Assembly (NCBI GenBank): GCA_964650945.1
Contig: CAZYXU010000053.1
Coordinates: forward strand, 1 to 21,124
Direction of reading: 5' to 3'
Length of the DNA: 21,124 nucleotides
Origin: JAXGPF01 sp964650945
GTDB taxonomy: Bacteria; Verrucomicrobiota; Kiritimatiellia; JAAZAB01
How positions within the stretch are numbered: position 1 is the first letter of the stretch; every line of letters begins with the position of its first letter. The translations under genes were made by a program, and so were the position numbers. The notes under the pieces are model-generated. The model worked only from the letters and a program-made list of their open reading frames with translations. It searched no databases and had not been told where the DNA came from. Positions 7,920 through 15,442 of this stretch are shown here, in pieces.

Positions 7920-7947
7920 ATTATGAATAATTTAGACTGTAGTTAAA
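7920..7947 (-). promoter_or_regulatory. weak candidate promoter for the AI-2E family gene
   Basis: In the 96-base divergent intergenic region the minus strand carries CATAAT (7920-7925), 16 bases downstream of TTTAAC (7942-7947). The -10 is good and the -35 poor. The leader would be about 55 bases. No convincing promoter or Shine-Dalgarno site was found for the divergent histidine kinase gene. Confidence 0.28.
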
Positions 7948-7954
7948 GCAAAAA

Positions 7955-9295
7955 ATGCGAGCCCGGCGTTTCCATACGCCGCTGGCGCTGACCGCCGGCG
8001 CGCTGATTGTGGTCATGGCGCTCCTGGCGGCCGGCAGCCTGCGGTTTCTCTTCCAACTCTACGAACGCTATGTGCGTTCGGCGGCGGCATCCTCCGCCCT
8101 GCAATACGGCACGTTGCTGTCGCGCCGCCTGGCGCAGGAGGAGTTTTTGGCCGCCGCCCCGGTATCGCCGGAGCGTCTGGATCGATTCCGCCGGCTGGCG
8201 GAATCGCTCCACCAGCTCGACCGCCGGCTGGAATACGTGACGGTCCAGGAGGATGACCTGGTCTTGTACCACTGGCAGGCGCCGCTGACCGCGGCGCCGC
8301 CGGCCGCCGCGGCGGCGGACGCGGCGGCGGGACCGGTGGTAGTCACCCCGCGCCGCTTGCATCTCGGGCCGCGCACGGAGCGCGTGCTGGATTTTTCGCG
8401 GCCGCTGGGCCTGCCGGACGGCGCCGGGCGGCGCCTGCGCGTGGGCTTGCAGAAGGACATCCTCGAACGCGAGCAAAACGACTTGCTGGGGGCCTTGACG
8501 GCCATGTTCCGCTTTGCCTTGATCATGGTCGCCGTGGCCTTTGGCGTCTGCCTGCTGGCGGTGCTGGCCCTGGTCGGGCGGGAGATGCGCTGGATTAACC
8601 GGCGCGAAGACGACGCGCATCTGGCGTTCGCCGGCGCGATGGCGGGCGCGGTGATCCATGATTTCCGTAATCCCATGTCCGCCATGCGCCTGGACGCCCA
8701 ACTGCTGCAAAAGGAAGCGGGCAAGGGGCCGGCCGCCCGCGCCGACAAACTGGGTGAACTGGCGGGCCGGGTGGAAAAGACCCTGACGCGCATGGATGAC
8801 ATCCTCAAGGAATTTTTGGCGCTATCCTGCCCGGACCGGACTGAGCCGGAACTGTTCGATGTCAATGCCGCCGTGGCGGATTGCGCGGATTTGCTGAAGA
8901 TGCGGTTCGAGCGCGCGCAGCTCCGCCTGGAGTCAACCCTTGCGCCGGGCGTTTTTATGGCGCGCGGATATCCCATGCAATTCAAGCGGGCCTTGTTGAA
9001 TGTCTTGAACAATGCCGGCCAGTTCGCCCCGGCCGGCAGCCGGGTGGCGCTGCAAACCGCCCGCCACGGCCGGCAGGTTGAGGTGGCCGTCGGCGACGAA
9101 GGTCCCGGCATTCCCGCCGGCGAGCGGACGCGGGTATTCGAAATGTTTTACAGCCGGCGCCCCGGCGGCACGGGGATCGGCCTGGCCCTGGCGCGCACCG
9201 CCATCATGAATTGCGGCGGCCGGATCATGCTGGCCGACAATCCGTCGGGGCGCGGTTGCCTGGTGCTCATCCGCCTGCCGCTGGCGGATGGCTGA
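7955..9295 (+). CDS. membrane-bound sensor histidine kinase
   Basis: The 446-residue product has an N-terminal membrane helix (about 11-33), a sensor region of about 150 residues with an Ala/Pro-rich insert (109-127), and a second helix (about 184-207). A HisKA-like H-box follows with phospho-acceptor H235 in VIHDFRNPMSAM. The HATPase domain has the N-box RALLNVLNNAG, G1 GDEGPGIP, F-box RVFEMFYS and G2 GGTGIGLALA. It should autophosphorylate in response to an unknown signal and pass phosphate to a response regulator, but none is adjacent. The start ATG 7955 has only an A-rich sequence upstream and no clear ribosome binding site. It converges with the hemW-like gene with 9 bases between stops. 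Confidence 0.9.
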   Translation: MRARRFHTPLALTAGALIVVMALLAAGSLRFLFQLYERYVRSAAASSALQYGTLLSRRLAQEEFLAAAPVSPERLDRFRRLAESLHQLDRRLEYVTVQEDDLVLYHWQAPLTAAPPAAAAADAAAGPVVVTPRRLHLGPRTERVLDFSRPLGLPDGAGRRLRVGLQKDILEREQNDLLGALTAMFRFALIMVAVAFGVCLLAVLALVGREMRWINRREDDAHLAFAGAMAGAVIHDFRNPMSAMRLDAQLLQKEAGKGPAARADKLGELAGRVEKTLTRMDDILKEFLALSCPDRTEPELFDVNAAVADCADLLKMRFERAQLRLESTLAPGVFMARGYPMQFKRALLNVLNNAGQFAPAGSRVALQTARHGRQVEVAVGDEGPGIPAGERTRVFEMFYSRRPGGTGIGLALARTAIMNCGGRIMLADNPSGRGCLVLIRLPLADG

Positions 9296-9304
9296 TTTTC
9301 CGGC

Positions 9305-10423
9305 TTATTTCAGCAACTCCACGGCCGCGTGGTCGGCCAGTTCGCGGCCGCGCCGGGTCAGACGCCAGCGGCCGCGGCCGAAGCGCGCCAGGCCTTCCCT
9401 GGCCAGGCGCTTTAAAACAGCTAGTTGTGCGGCGTCGGCCAGGCCGGCGCTGACGCCTTCCGCCAGGCGCAGCCCGAAAATCAACCGCTCGGTCCGCTTG
9501 AGTTCCGGCGTCAATTCCTCCGCGTCATGCGGCGCCGGCCGGCCTTTTTCCAGCGCCGCCAGGTAGGCGTCCAGGTCGGGATGGTTCTGGCGGCGGATCA
9601 GGCCGACATGCGAGGCGGCCGCCGGACCGAAGCCGAGATATTGTCCGCCGCGCCAGCAATCCAGATTGTGCCGGCAGGCGTAGCCGGGGCGGGCGTAATT
9701 GGAGATTTCATAGCGTTCATAGCCGGCGCGCCGCAAAATATTCTCGGCGGTATCCAAGGCCGCCAGTTGCCGGTCGGCGTCGGCCAGCCGGATTTCCTTG
9801 CGGCCGGCCATTTGCGCCAGGCGCGTGCCTTCCTCCGGCGTCAGGGCGTAAACCGAGATATGCGGCGGCGCCAGCGCCAAAGCGCAATGCAAGGTCGTCC
9901 GCCAGTCGCGCGGCGCGGCGCCGGGGATGCCGGCCAGCAGGTCGAGGTTGAAATTTTCAAAGCCGGCGGCGCGGATGGCGGCGACGGCGCGCGCGATGTC
10001 GCCGGCGCCATGCCGCCGGCCCAGCAATTTCAATTCATGCTCGTGGAAGGATTGCGCGCCCAGGCTGATGCGGTTGACGCCGGCATCCGCCATCCGGCGC
10101 AGGCCGTCCGCCGTCAGCGATCCGGGATTGGTTTCCACGCTCCATTCCGCGCCGGGCTGGATATCGAATGCGGTTTGCAGCGCCGCCGCCAATTGCCGCC
10201 AGGCGGCGGGCGGTAAAACGGACGGCGTGCCGCCGCCGATGTAGATCGTATCCGGCCGCGCGCCGCGCCAGGGGCGCATTTCGCGCGCCAATGCCCGGAG
10301 CCAGCGCGCGGCGGCGGCCGGCGCGTAGGGCACGGAATAAAAGGCGCAATAATGGCATTTGCCGTCGCAGAACGGCACATGTACGTAGATGCCGCGGACT
10401 TCATTAACCTTGGCGGAGGGCAT
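9305..10423 (-). CDS. hemW: radical SAM protein HemW (coproporphyrinogen III oxidase-like)
   Basis: The 372-residue product starts with the HemW/HemN radical SAM signature: GIYVHVPFC followed by a C-x3-C-x2-C cluster motif (C19, C23, C26 in CDGKCHYCAFYS). The SAM-binding GGGTPS, the ETNPGSLT strand, NRISLGAQSF and the C-terminal HemN_C region (RHNLDCWRGGQYLGFGPAAAS) follow. HemW proteins bind heme and act in heme insertion rather than as true coproporphyrinogen dehydrogenases; length and motif favour HemW over HemN. ATG 10423 has GGAG 9 bases upstream, inside the end of the PHP gene, which it overlaps by 20 bases, so the two are translationally linked. Its stop is 9 bases from the convergent histidine kinase stop. 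Confidence 0.9.
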   Translation of the reverse strand: MPSAKVNEVRGIYVHVPFCDGKCHYCAFYSVPYAPAAAARWLRALAREMRPWRGARPDTIYIGGGTPSVLPPAAWRQLAAALQTAFDIQPGAEWSVETNPGSLTADGLRRMADAGVNRISLGAQSFHEHELKLLGRRHGAGDIARAVAAIRAAGFENFNLDLLAGIPGAAPRDWRTTLHCALALAPPHISVYALTPEEGTRLAQMAGRKEIRLADADRQLAALDTAENILRRAGYERYEISNYARPGYACRHNLDCWRGGQYLGFGPAAASHVGLIRRQNHPDLDAYLAALEKGRPAPHDAEELTPELKRTERLIFGLRLAEGVSAGLADAAQLAVLKRLAREGLARFGRGRWRLTRRGRELADHAAVELLK

Positions 10424-11243
10424 CCAATTGCTCCAGCACGGCTTCCGGAATCCGGGTGTCGCCGAATCCCGCGCCGAGTTTGATGTCCGGCATCGGCGCG
10501 CCGTGAAAATCCGTGCCGCCGGTCATGACCAGGTTCAGGCGTTGGGCCAGCGCCTGGTATTGTTTCATCTGCCGGACGTTTTGCTGGGGATAATATATTT
10601 CGATCCCCTGCAACCCGTAGCCGGCAAGTTCGGTGGCCAGGTTGGCCAGGTCAGGCTTGGCGAGATGCAGGGTGAAGGGGTGGGCCAGCACGGGGATGCC
10701 GCCGGCCCGGCGGATCAATTCAATGCAGTCGCGCGCGGTCAGGCGCAACCGGTCGGCATAGCCTTTGCGGCCTTTGCCCAGGTAGCGGTCGAAGGCTTCC
10801 TGGCGGGTTTGGGCGTAGCCGCGGGCCACCAGGGCCTGGGAGAAATGCAGGCGGCCGATGTTGTCCTCGCCCGCGTAGGCGGCGACTTCCGCCATGGTCA
10901 GCGCCATGCCCATGTCGTTGATATGCTTGAGGATTTCCGCGTTGCGCGCGACGCGTCCGGCCCGGATTTCCGCCAGGCGCGCGCCGAGTTCGGGGTGTTG
11001 CAGTTCAATAAAGTACCCGAGGATATGCATGGTGCCGTCGGGAAATTCCGCGCTCAACTCCACCCCCGGCACCCCGCGGATCTTCAATGACCGGCAGGCA
11101 TCCAGAAAGCGCGGGACGCCTTCAATGCTGTCGTGGTCGGTCAGGGCCACGGCTGACAGGCGCGCGAAAGCCGCCTCCTGCGCCAGTTGTTCGGGGGTCA
11201 GGCTGCCGTCGGAAAATGTCGAATGGGTGTGCAGGTCAATCAT
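10404..11243 (-). CDS. PHP-domain phosphoesterase (RNase AM/YciV-like)
   Basis: The 279-residue product is a polymerase-and-histidinol-phosphatase domain protein. Metal-binding residues are in place: DLHTHSTFSDG (H5, H7, D12), ALTDHDS (D36, H37), GVELS (E62), H73, VLAHPF and the C-terminal GGTDFHG. An insert of about 100 residues in mid-protein is typical of the YciV/TrpH group, whose characterised members hydrolyse 3',5'-nucleoside bisphosphates and trim RNA 5' ends. The start ATG 11243 is backed by AAAGGA 7-8 bases upstream. It is the first gene of a two-gene unit with the hemW-like gene. Exact substrate is inferred from family only. Confidence 0.88.
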   Translation of the reverse strand: MIDLHTHSTFSDGSLTPEQLAQEAAFARLSAVALTDHDSIEGVPRFLDACRSLKIRGVPGVELSAEFPDGTMHILGYFIELQHPELGARLAEIRAGRVARNAEILKHINDMGMALTMAEVAAYAGEDNIGRLHFSQALVARGYAQTRQEAFDRYLGKGRKGYADRLRLTARDCIELIRRAGGIPVLAHPFTLHLAKPDLANLATELAGYGLQGIEIYYPQQNVRQMKQYQALAQRLNLVMTGGTDFHGAPMPDIKLGAGFGDTRIPEAVLEQLDALRQG

Positions 11244-11272
11244 GATGTTTCCTTTGAGTCTCTTTCAAAAGC

Positions 11273-11293
11273 GTTCAGTGTTCGGTGTTCAGT
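11273..11293. repeat. short tandem repeat, 7-base unit
   Basis: GTTCAGT, GTTCGGT and GTTCAGT follow each other without spacers, then a decayed fourth unit GTCCGGC. It lies about 30 bases upstream of the PHP gene on the minus strand. There are no spacers, so this is not CRISPR. Confidence 0.6.
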
Positions 11294-11310
11294 GTCCGGC
11301 AGCCAGGATT

Positions 11311-11345
11311 TAACAGCAACGTAACATATTGATATTATGCTGTTA
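11311..11345. repeat. inverted repeat TAACAGCA / TGCTGTTA
   Basis: Perfect 8-base arms at 11311-11318 and 11338-11345 flank 19 AT-rich bases that contain ATATTGATATT. The spacing and AT-rich centre resemble an operator or a promoter for the PHP gene. No regulator gene in the window matches it. Confidence 0.45.
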
Positions 11346-11380
11346 GCAATCATTCTGAATTCTGGCTGAATACTGAATTC

Positions 11381-11402
11381 TTTCAAAACGTTAGTTTTGA
11401 AA
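11381..11402. repeat. perfect 9-bp hairpin
   Basis: TTTCAAAAC (11381-11389), loop GTTA, then GTTTTGAAA (11394-11402). The stem is AT-rich and no T-tract follows beyond it, so it is not a standard terminator. Confidence 0.5.
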
Positions 11403-11432
11403 TTGGCTCCTTTGAGTCATTTTGACCGGAAC

Positions 11433-11457
11433 GGAATTGGCGCTGCGCGCCGATTCC
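11433..11457. repeat. GC-rich hairpin upstream of the nitroreductase promoter
   Basis: GGAATTGGCGC (11433-11443) pairs with GCGCCGATTCC (11447-11457) over 11 positions with one T-G wobble and a 3-base loop. It lies about 95 bases upstream of the TTGACA box. Function unknown. Confidence 0.5.
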
Positions 11458-11551
11458 GGGGCGCCGCCATGAAGGGGGAGATAGTAGTTGGAGCGGGGGG
11501 ATTAGGCAATCATAAATCCGGGGCCGGGCGGAAAAGTCGGGCGGGAAAGGA

Positions 11552-11580
11552 TTGACACACATGCGGAAATCCGGTAAATG
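11552..11580 (+). promoter_or_regulatory. candidate sigma70 promoter for the nitroreductase gene
   Basis: A perfect -35 TTGACA (11552-11557) is followed after 17 bases by a weak -10 TAAATG (11575-11580). The resulting leader of about 55 bases contains a strong ribosome binding site before ATG 11643. Confidence 0.45.
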
Positions 11581-11642
11581 TGACGGCAAAAATAACGCGG
11601 TGTCAACGGGTTCACTTTGTCAATATCAGGAGGAGGGCAGCG

Positions 11643-12305
11643 ATGCGTATCGTTCAACTTAATCGTTCTTTTTGCGCGGGCGGATGTGTTTTATGGTTAT
11701 GGCTGGCGGGCGCGATTGGGGCCGAGTTGCCGGCGCCGATCAAGCTGGATGCCCCGGATTTGAAGCGCGGCAAGCCGCTGATGCAGGCGCTCCAGGCGCG
11801 CCAGTCGCGGCGCAAACTGGATGCGCGGCCGTTGTCCACCCGCGATTTGGGCGATTTGCTCTGGGCGGCCTGCGGGGTGAACCGGCCGGCGGATGGCCGG
11901 CGCACCGCGCCCACGGCGGTCAATTGGCAGGAAATTGACGTTTATGCGGCGCTGCCGGACGGTCTTTACCTCTACGATGCCGCGGCCCACCAGTTGCAGC
12001 CGGTGCTGGCCGGGGATTTGCGGCCGCAGACCGGCCGGCAGCCGTTTGCCGGCAAGGCGCCGGTGGTCCTGATTTACGTCGCGGATTTGGCTCGCATGAC
12101 GCGCGGCGATGCCGACAGCAAGGCGTTTTATTCCAGCGTGGACACCGGGTACATCAGCCAGAATGTCTACCTGTTCTGCGCTTCGGAAAATCTGGCGACG
12201 GTGGTGTTGGGCAGCTTGGACAAGACCGCTTTAGGCCAGGCCATGCGCCTGCGGCCGGAACAAAAGGTCATTTTGACCCAGCCGGTGGGTTATCCGGCGG
12301 ATTAA
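11643..12305 (+). CDS. exported nitroreductase-fold protein (SagB/ThcOx-like)
   Basis: The 220-residue product is a small nitroreductase-family protein. After a signal peptide (basic start, hydrophobic CVLWLWLAGAIGA, likely cleavage near residue 27) come the family's RQSRRKLDARPLS segment (FMN-phosphate-binding type), DLGDLLWAACGVN, RTAPTAVNWQEIDVY, and late VDTGYISQNVYLFCASENLATVV. These proteins are FMN oxidoreductases, and the SagB-like subset includes peptide azoline dehydrogenases. Export, with no peptide-modification genes nearby, makes such a role unproven. ATG 11643 is chosen over the upstream in-frame 11580 because AGGAGGAGG lies 7-10 bases before it and the signal peptide starts there. 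Its TAA shares the four bases TTAA with the stop of the convergent holA gene. Confidence 0.8.
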   Translation: MRIVQLNRSFCAGGCVLWLWLAGAIGAELPAPIKLDAPDLKRGKPLMQALQARQSRRKLDARPLSTRDLGDLLWAACGVNRPADGRRTAPTAVNWQEIDVYAALPDGLYLYDAAAHQLQPVLAGDLRPQTGRQPFAGKAPVVLIYVADLARMTRGDADSKAFYSSVDTGYISQNVYLFCASENLATVVLGSLDKTALGQAMRLRPEQKVILTQPVGYPAD

Positions 12306-13495
12306 GGACGGCGTCCCGCCGGCGATCGGTCAGGCCGCGCCGCGGCTGCGCGGCGGGGCCGCCGGCATAGGCGTAAGATCAATTGCTCCATGATCATCTC
12401 CGGCGGCGCGCTGCTGGAAACCAGTTTCAGGCGCGCCGCCAGGATCTGTCCGCGGGCGCGCAGTAGCGCGGCGGAGTTGAATTTAGAGGCCTGCTGCGCC
12501 AGAATATTGCGCATGTATGGGTTCGCCATCCGGCGGTCGCCGGCGAAGACCGCGGCCAGTTCCGGCGGCAGGGCGGGGTTGCCAAAGGCTTTGCCGGCGC
12601 CCGGCCGGATCCATCCTTCCCGGACGGCTTCCTGCAAGATCAGCAGATAGCGGAACCTGCTTTCCAGGGTGTTGACCAGACGGATGGGGTCTTCCCGTTG
12701 AAACAACAGCCGGCGCAGGATTTCCAAAGCCTGGCGTAAATCGCCGTTGGCCACGGCGTCTTCCAGGTCCCAGACGAAATAATCGCGGGAGGCGGAGACG
12801 ATTTCCGTGATATCCTCCGGCGTCACCTGCTTGCGGTCGCCCAGGTAAATTGCCAGTTTGGCGATTTCCTGGTGCATCTGGCGCGTGTCCGGCCCGACCC
12901 GTGTCACCAGTTTTTCCACCGCCGCGGCATCGGCTTGCAGGCCGGCTTGTTTCAGGGCGCGGGCGGCATAAGCCACGGATTGCGCCTGGCGTTGCCAGGG
13001 CTTGGCGGCTTCCTCTTTCACCAGGGCGCCGTGCCTGGCGCAGGCGTCCGCCAGCGGCGATTTGGCCGGCACGCTGCCGGCGGTAATGATTAAAAATTGT
13101 TCCGGCGGCAGACCGCCGGCCACCAGTTCGGCCAGTTCGCGCGCGAGCGGAACGATATCCTTGCCGCGGCTGATGATGCCGTCATCCAAAAATGACGCAT
13201 TGCGCACCCAGATCAGGCGGCGCGCGGCGAACATGGTCGGCGTGCGCAGGGCGGCGATGATGCGGCGCAATATCGCTCCGGCCGCCGCCACCGTGTCGGC
13301 GGCGGCGTCAAAAATCTCCAAACCGAAGGCTTGCTCCGCCGGCGGGAGCGACTCGTCAATTTGCCGGCGCGCCAGCGTATCCAATTGGAAGTCATCGGCG
13401 CCGACCATCAGCCAGACCTGTGATGGCGTGCCGGTCTGGCGGGGCGGGGCGGGGCGGTGTTGTCCCTGGGCGGGTTTGGCGCGTTGGGTGGCCAT
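12302..13495 (-). CDS. holA: DNA polymerase III, delta subunit
   Basis: HolA is the clamp-loader subunit that opens the beta sliding clamp. The 397-residue product shows the expected order: an N-terminal P-loop-less AAA+ fold (VWLMVGADDFQLD, then FAARRLIWVRNASFLDD), a middle section with LIITAGSVPAKSPLADACARHGA, the lid (LVTRVGPDTRQMHQEIAKLAIYLGD, first part), the strand ITEIVSASRDYFVWDLEDAVANGD, and a helical C-terminal collar (LLFQREDPIRLVNTLESRFR). The first about 25 residues are a Gln/Pro-rich tail not usual for the family, and the last 20 are Arg/Ala-rich. ATG 13495 has only a distant AAGGGA upstream. The gene is divergent from the HIT gene across 91 bases and convergent with the nitroreductase gene, sharing stop bases. 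Confidence 0.87.
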   Translation of the reverse strand: MATQRAKPAQGQHRPAPPRQTGTPSQVWLMVGADDFQLDTLARRQIDESLPPAEQAFGLEIFDAAADTVAAAGAILRRIIAALRTPTMFAARRLIWVRNASFLDDGIISRGKDIVPLARELAELVAGGLPPEQFLIITAGSVPAKSPLADACARHGALVKEEAAKPWQRQAQSVAYAARALKQAGLQADAAAVEKLVTRVGPDTRQMHQEIAKLAIYLGDRKQVTPEDITEIVSASRDYFVWDLEDAVANGDLRQALEILRRLLFQREDPIRLVNTLESRFRYLLILQEAVREGWIRPGAGKAFGNPALPPELAAVFAGDRRMANPYMRNILAQQASKFNSAALLRARGQILAARLKLVSSSAPPEMIMEQLILRLCRRPRRAAAARPDRSPAGRRP

Positions 13496-13586
13496 GCGGT
13501 AAATATCCCTTGCCGTGATTGGCGAATAATGGTAAAAGTAAGGGTCAGTTTATCAAAAACAACGGCCTTGACAAGCGTATAACCGT

Positions 13587-14084
13587 ATGCAACGCATTTG
13601 GGCGCCCTGGCGCATGGAATATATTTTAAAATCAAGCCAGCCGGGATGTTTCCTCTGCGATATCCTCCAGGCGGAGGCCGACCGGGAGAACCTGGTGTTG
13701 CGCCGCGGCGAACATTGCGCGGTGTTGATGAACCGCTACCCCTATAACAACGGGCACCTGCTGGTCACCCCGTACCGGCACGTTGACGCCCTGGATGTCA
13801 TGCAGGCGGGGGAGCAACAGGAAATGCTGGGGCTGGCGGGGCAGGCTTGCGCCTGGTTGCGGCAGGTCATGCGCCCGGACGGCTTCAATATCGGGATCAA
13901 CCAGGGCGCGGCGGCCGGCGCGGGTTTGAAGGAGCATATTCACCTGCACATTGTTCCGCGCTGGAACGGCGACACGAATTTCATGCCGGTGCTGGCGGAA
14001 GTGAAGATCATTCCCCAGGCGTTGGATGAATTGTGGGCGCTTTTGCATGTCGCGGCCGCGCGGGCGGCGGAGGCCGCCGTCTGA
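13587..14084 (+). CDS. HIT family hydrolase/AP4A phosphorylase-like
   Basis: The 165-residue protein is a histidine-triad nucleotide-binding enzyme. It begins with the family-typical WAPWRMEYI, has a zinc-type CFLC pair (C21, C24), the segment MNRYPYNNGHLLV, GFNIGINQG, and the catalytic triad HIHLHIVPRW (H117, H119, H121). This pattern matches the bacterial/mycobacterial AP4A phosphorylase and ATP-adenylyltransferase-like branch, which splits dinucleoside polyphosphates. It stops one base before the aminotransferase gene starts and so heads a + strand operon. The intergenic region with holA is AT-rich, but I see no convincing promoter for this direction. Confidence 0.92.
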   Translation: MQRIWAPWRMEYILKSSQPGCFLCDILQAEADRENLVLRRGEHCAVLMNRYPYNNGHLLVTPYRHVDALDVMQAGEQQEMLGLAGQACAWLRQVMRPDGFNIGINQGAAAGAGLKEHIHLHIVPRWNGDTNFMPVLAEVKIIPQALDELWALLHVAAARAAEAAV

Positions 14085-14085
14085 T

Positions 14086-15411
14086 ATGCGCGCGCCAATC
14101 AACAATTCCAAGTCCGGCTTGATGCGGTACGGCATCCGCGAGATGGTGGAACTGGCCCAACGCCTCAAGCAGCTTGATCCGCAATTCAAGTTCATCGGCG
14201 AAAATATCGGCGATCCCGTGGCCAAGGGCTGGCATACGCCGGACTTCGTCAAGGAAATCCTGAGCGGCATCATCGCCGGCGAGTCCGATTTGGCCTTCGG
14301 CTACACGCATTCGCGGGGCAATCTGGAGGCGCGGGAGTGGGTGGCGGCGGAATCCCGGAAGCTGGCGCCGGCCAGCGCTTTGGACCCCGAGCATGTGCTC
14401 TTTACCAACGGGTTGGGCGCCGGCATCAGCATCTTCTACCGCATGCTGGCGCCGGGCGCGCGGATTCTCCAGCCGAACCCCGGCTACCCCACGCATATCT
14501 CCAGCGAGCGCTTCGCCGCCGGGGGCGAGTCCATCGGCTACAAGCTCGACCCGCGGCGGGACTGGCAGCCGGACTTGGAACATTTGGAGGCGCAAATCCG
14601 GCGGCATCCGGCGGTGGCCGGCATCCTGCTGATCAATCCCAATAATCCCACCGGCGCGGTTTACGGCGCGGAGGTGCTCCGGCAAGTGGTGGAACTGGCC
14701 GAACGTTATCAACTGCTGCTGATTTCCGACGAGGTTTATTTCCGGATTGTTTTCAATCATGTCCGCTATGCGCATATCACGGAGTTGGCTGCCCGGCGCG
14801 TGCCGCTGGTGGTGATGCGCGGTTTGTCCAAGGACGTGCCCTGGCCGGGGGCGCGGTGCGGCTGGCTGGAATTTCACAACACCGGGCTGGACCAGGATTT
14901 CGCGGGATATTTCGATACGTTCAAGCGGGCGGTGATGCTGGAAGTGTGCGCCACCACCATGCCGCAACTGGCCCTGCCGCGGATTTACGCTCATCCCCAA
15001 TATCCGCTCTGGCTGGAAGAATATACCGCCGGCCTGGAGGCGATCGGCAATGACATCCATGCAATCCTGTCGGCGCAGCCCGGCTTGCGGGTCAACCGCA
15101 TCCAGGGCGCCTTTTACATGACGGTGTTGTTCGAGGATGGCGCGCTCAATCCGCGCCAGTCCCTCCCCATCGCCCACGCGGAGGTGCGCCGTTATATCGA
15201 ACAACTGACCGCCGCCGCGGAGATGCCGCCGGACAAACGCTTTGCCTTTTACCTGCTGGCCGCCACCGGCATTTGCGTCGTGCCGGCCACGGACTTTGAA
15301 TCGCCATGGCCCGGCTTCCGGGTTACCACGCTTGACCGCGATCCCGGCCGCCGCCGGCAGACATATCAAACGCTGGCGCGCGCGATCGGCCAGTACCTGG
15401 CATCCGCCTGA
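14086..15411 (+). CDS. class I/II aminotransferase (PLP-dependent)
   Basis: The 441-residue product is a fold-type I aminotransferase of the aspartate/alanine group. PLP-site signatures are NPNNPTG (184-190), LISDEVYF (D215), and the Schiff-base lysine K249 in RGLSKDVPWPGARCGW with R257. The N-terminal YGIREMVELAQRL and GENIGDP resemble alanine aminotransferase AlaA-like proteins. The amino donor and acceptor cannot be read from sequence. I use ATG 14086, one base after the HIT stop; the open frame upstream to 14026 lies inside the HIT gene. GGAGG about 13 bases upstream may serve as ribosome binding site. The 31 bases after its stop lead to the HD-protein gene on the same strand. Confidence 0.9.
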   Translation: MRAPINNSKSGLMRYGIREMVELAQRLKQLDPQFKFIGENIGDPVAKGWHTPDFVKEILSGIIAGESDLAFGYTHSRGNLEAREWVAAESRKLAPASALDPEHVLFTNGLGAGISIFYRMLAPGARILQPNPGYPTHISSERFAAGGESIGYKLDPRRDWQPDLEHLEAQIRRHPAVAGILLINPNNPTGAVYGAEVLRQVVELAERYQLLLISDEVYFRIVFNHVRYAHITELAARRVPLVVMRGLSKDVPWPGARCGWLEFHNTGLDQDFAGYFDTFKRAVMLEVCATTMPQLALPRIYAHPQYPLWLEEYTAGLEAIGNDIHAILSAQPGLRVNRIQGAFYMTVLFEDGALNPRQSLPIAHAEVRRYIEQLTAAAEMPPDKRFAFYLLAATGICVVPATDFESPWPGFRVTTLDRDPGRRRQTYQTLARAIGQYLASA

Positions 15412-15442
15412 CCGCAGCGCTGGCATCCCGCGTGGTTTAAAT

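Larger units (their letters stand above)
11244..11642. other. 399-base intergenic region with repeats and promoter
   Basis: This divergent region separates the PHP gene and the nitroreductase gene. It holds a tandem 7-mer run, three inverted repeats and a TTGACA promoter, listed separately. I see no tRNA, no small ORF with a convincing ribosome binding site and no riboswitch that I recognise. The segment CCTTTGAGTC occurs twice in the same orientation (about 11251 and 11409). The left half is AT-rich and the right half GC-rich, so it may be a composite of an old insertion and a promoter. Confidence 0.6.

Noticed and set aside
8068..9111. 347-codon minus-strand frame
   Set aside because: Shadow of the histidine kinase gene; Ser/Arg/Ala-rich with no domain character.
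11273..11293. possible CRISPR from GTTCAGT repeats
   Set aside because: Units are 7 bases and directly adjacent with no spacers; no cas genes are present.
13568..13583. TTGACA and TATAAC as a promoter for the HIT gene
   Set aside because: Only 4 bases separate the two boxes, and TATAAC lies 3 bases before the ATG, so they cannot act as a -35/-10 pair.
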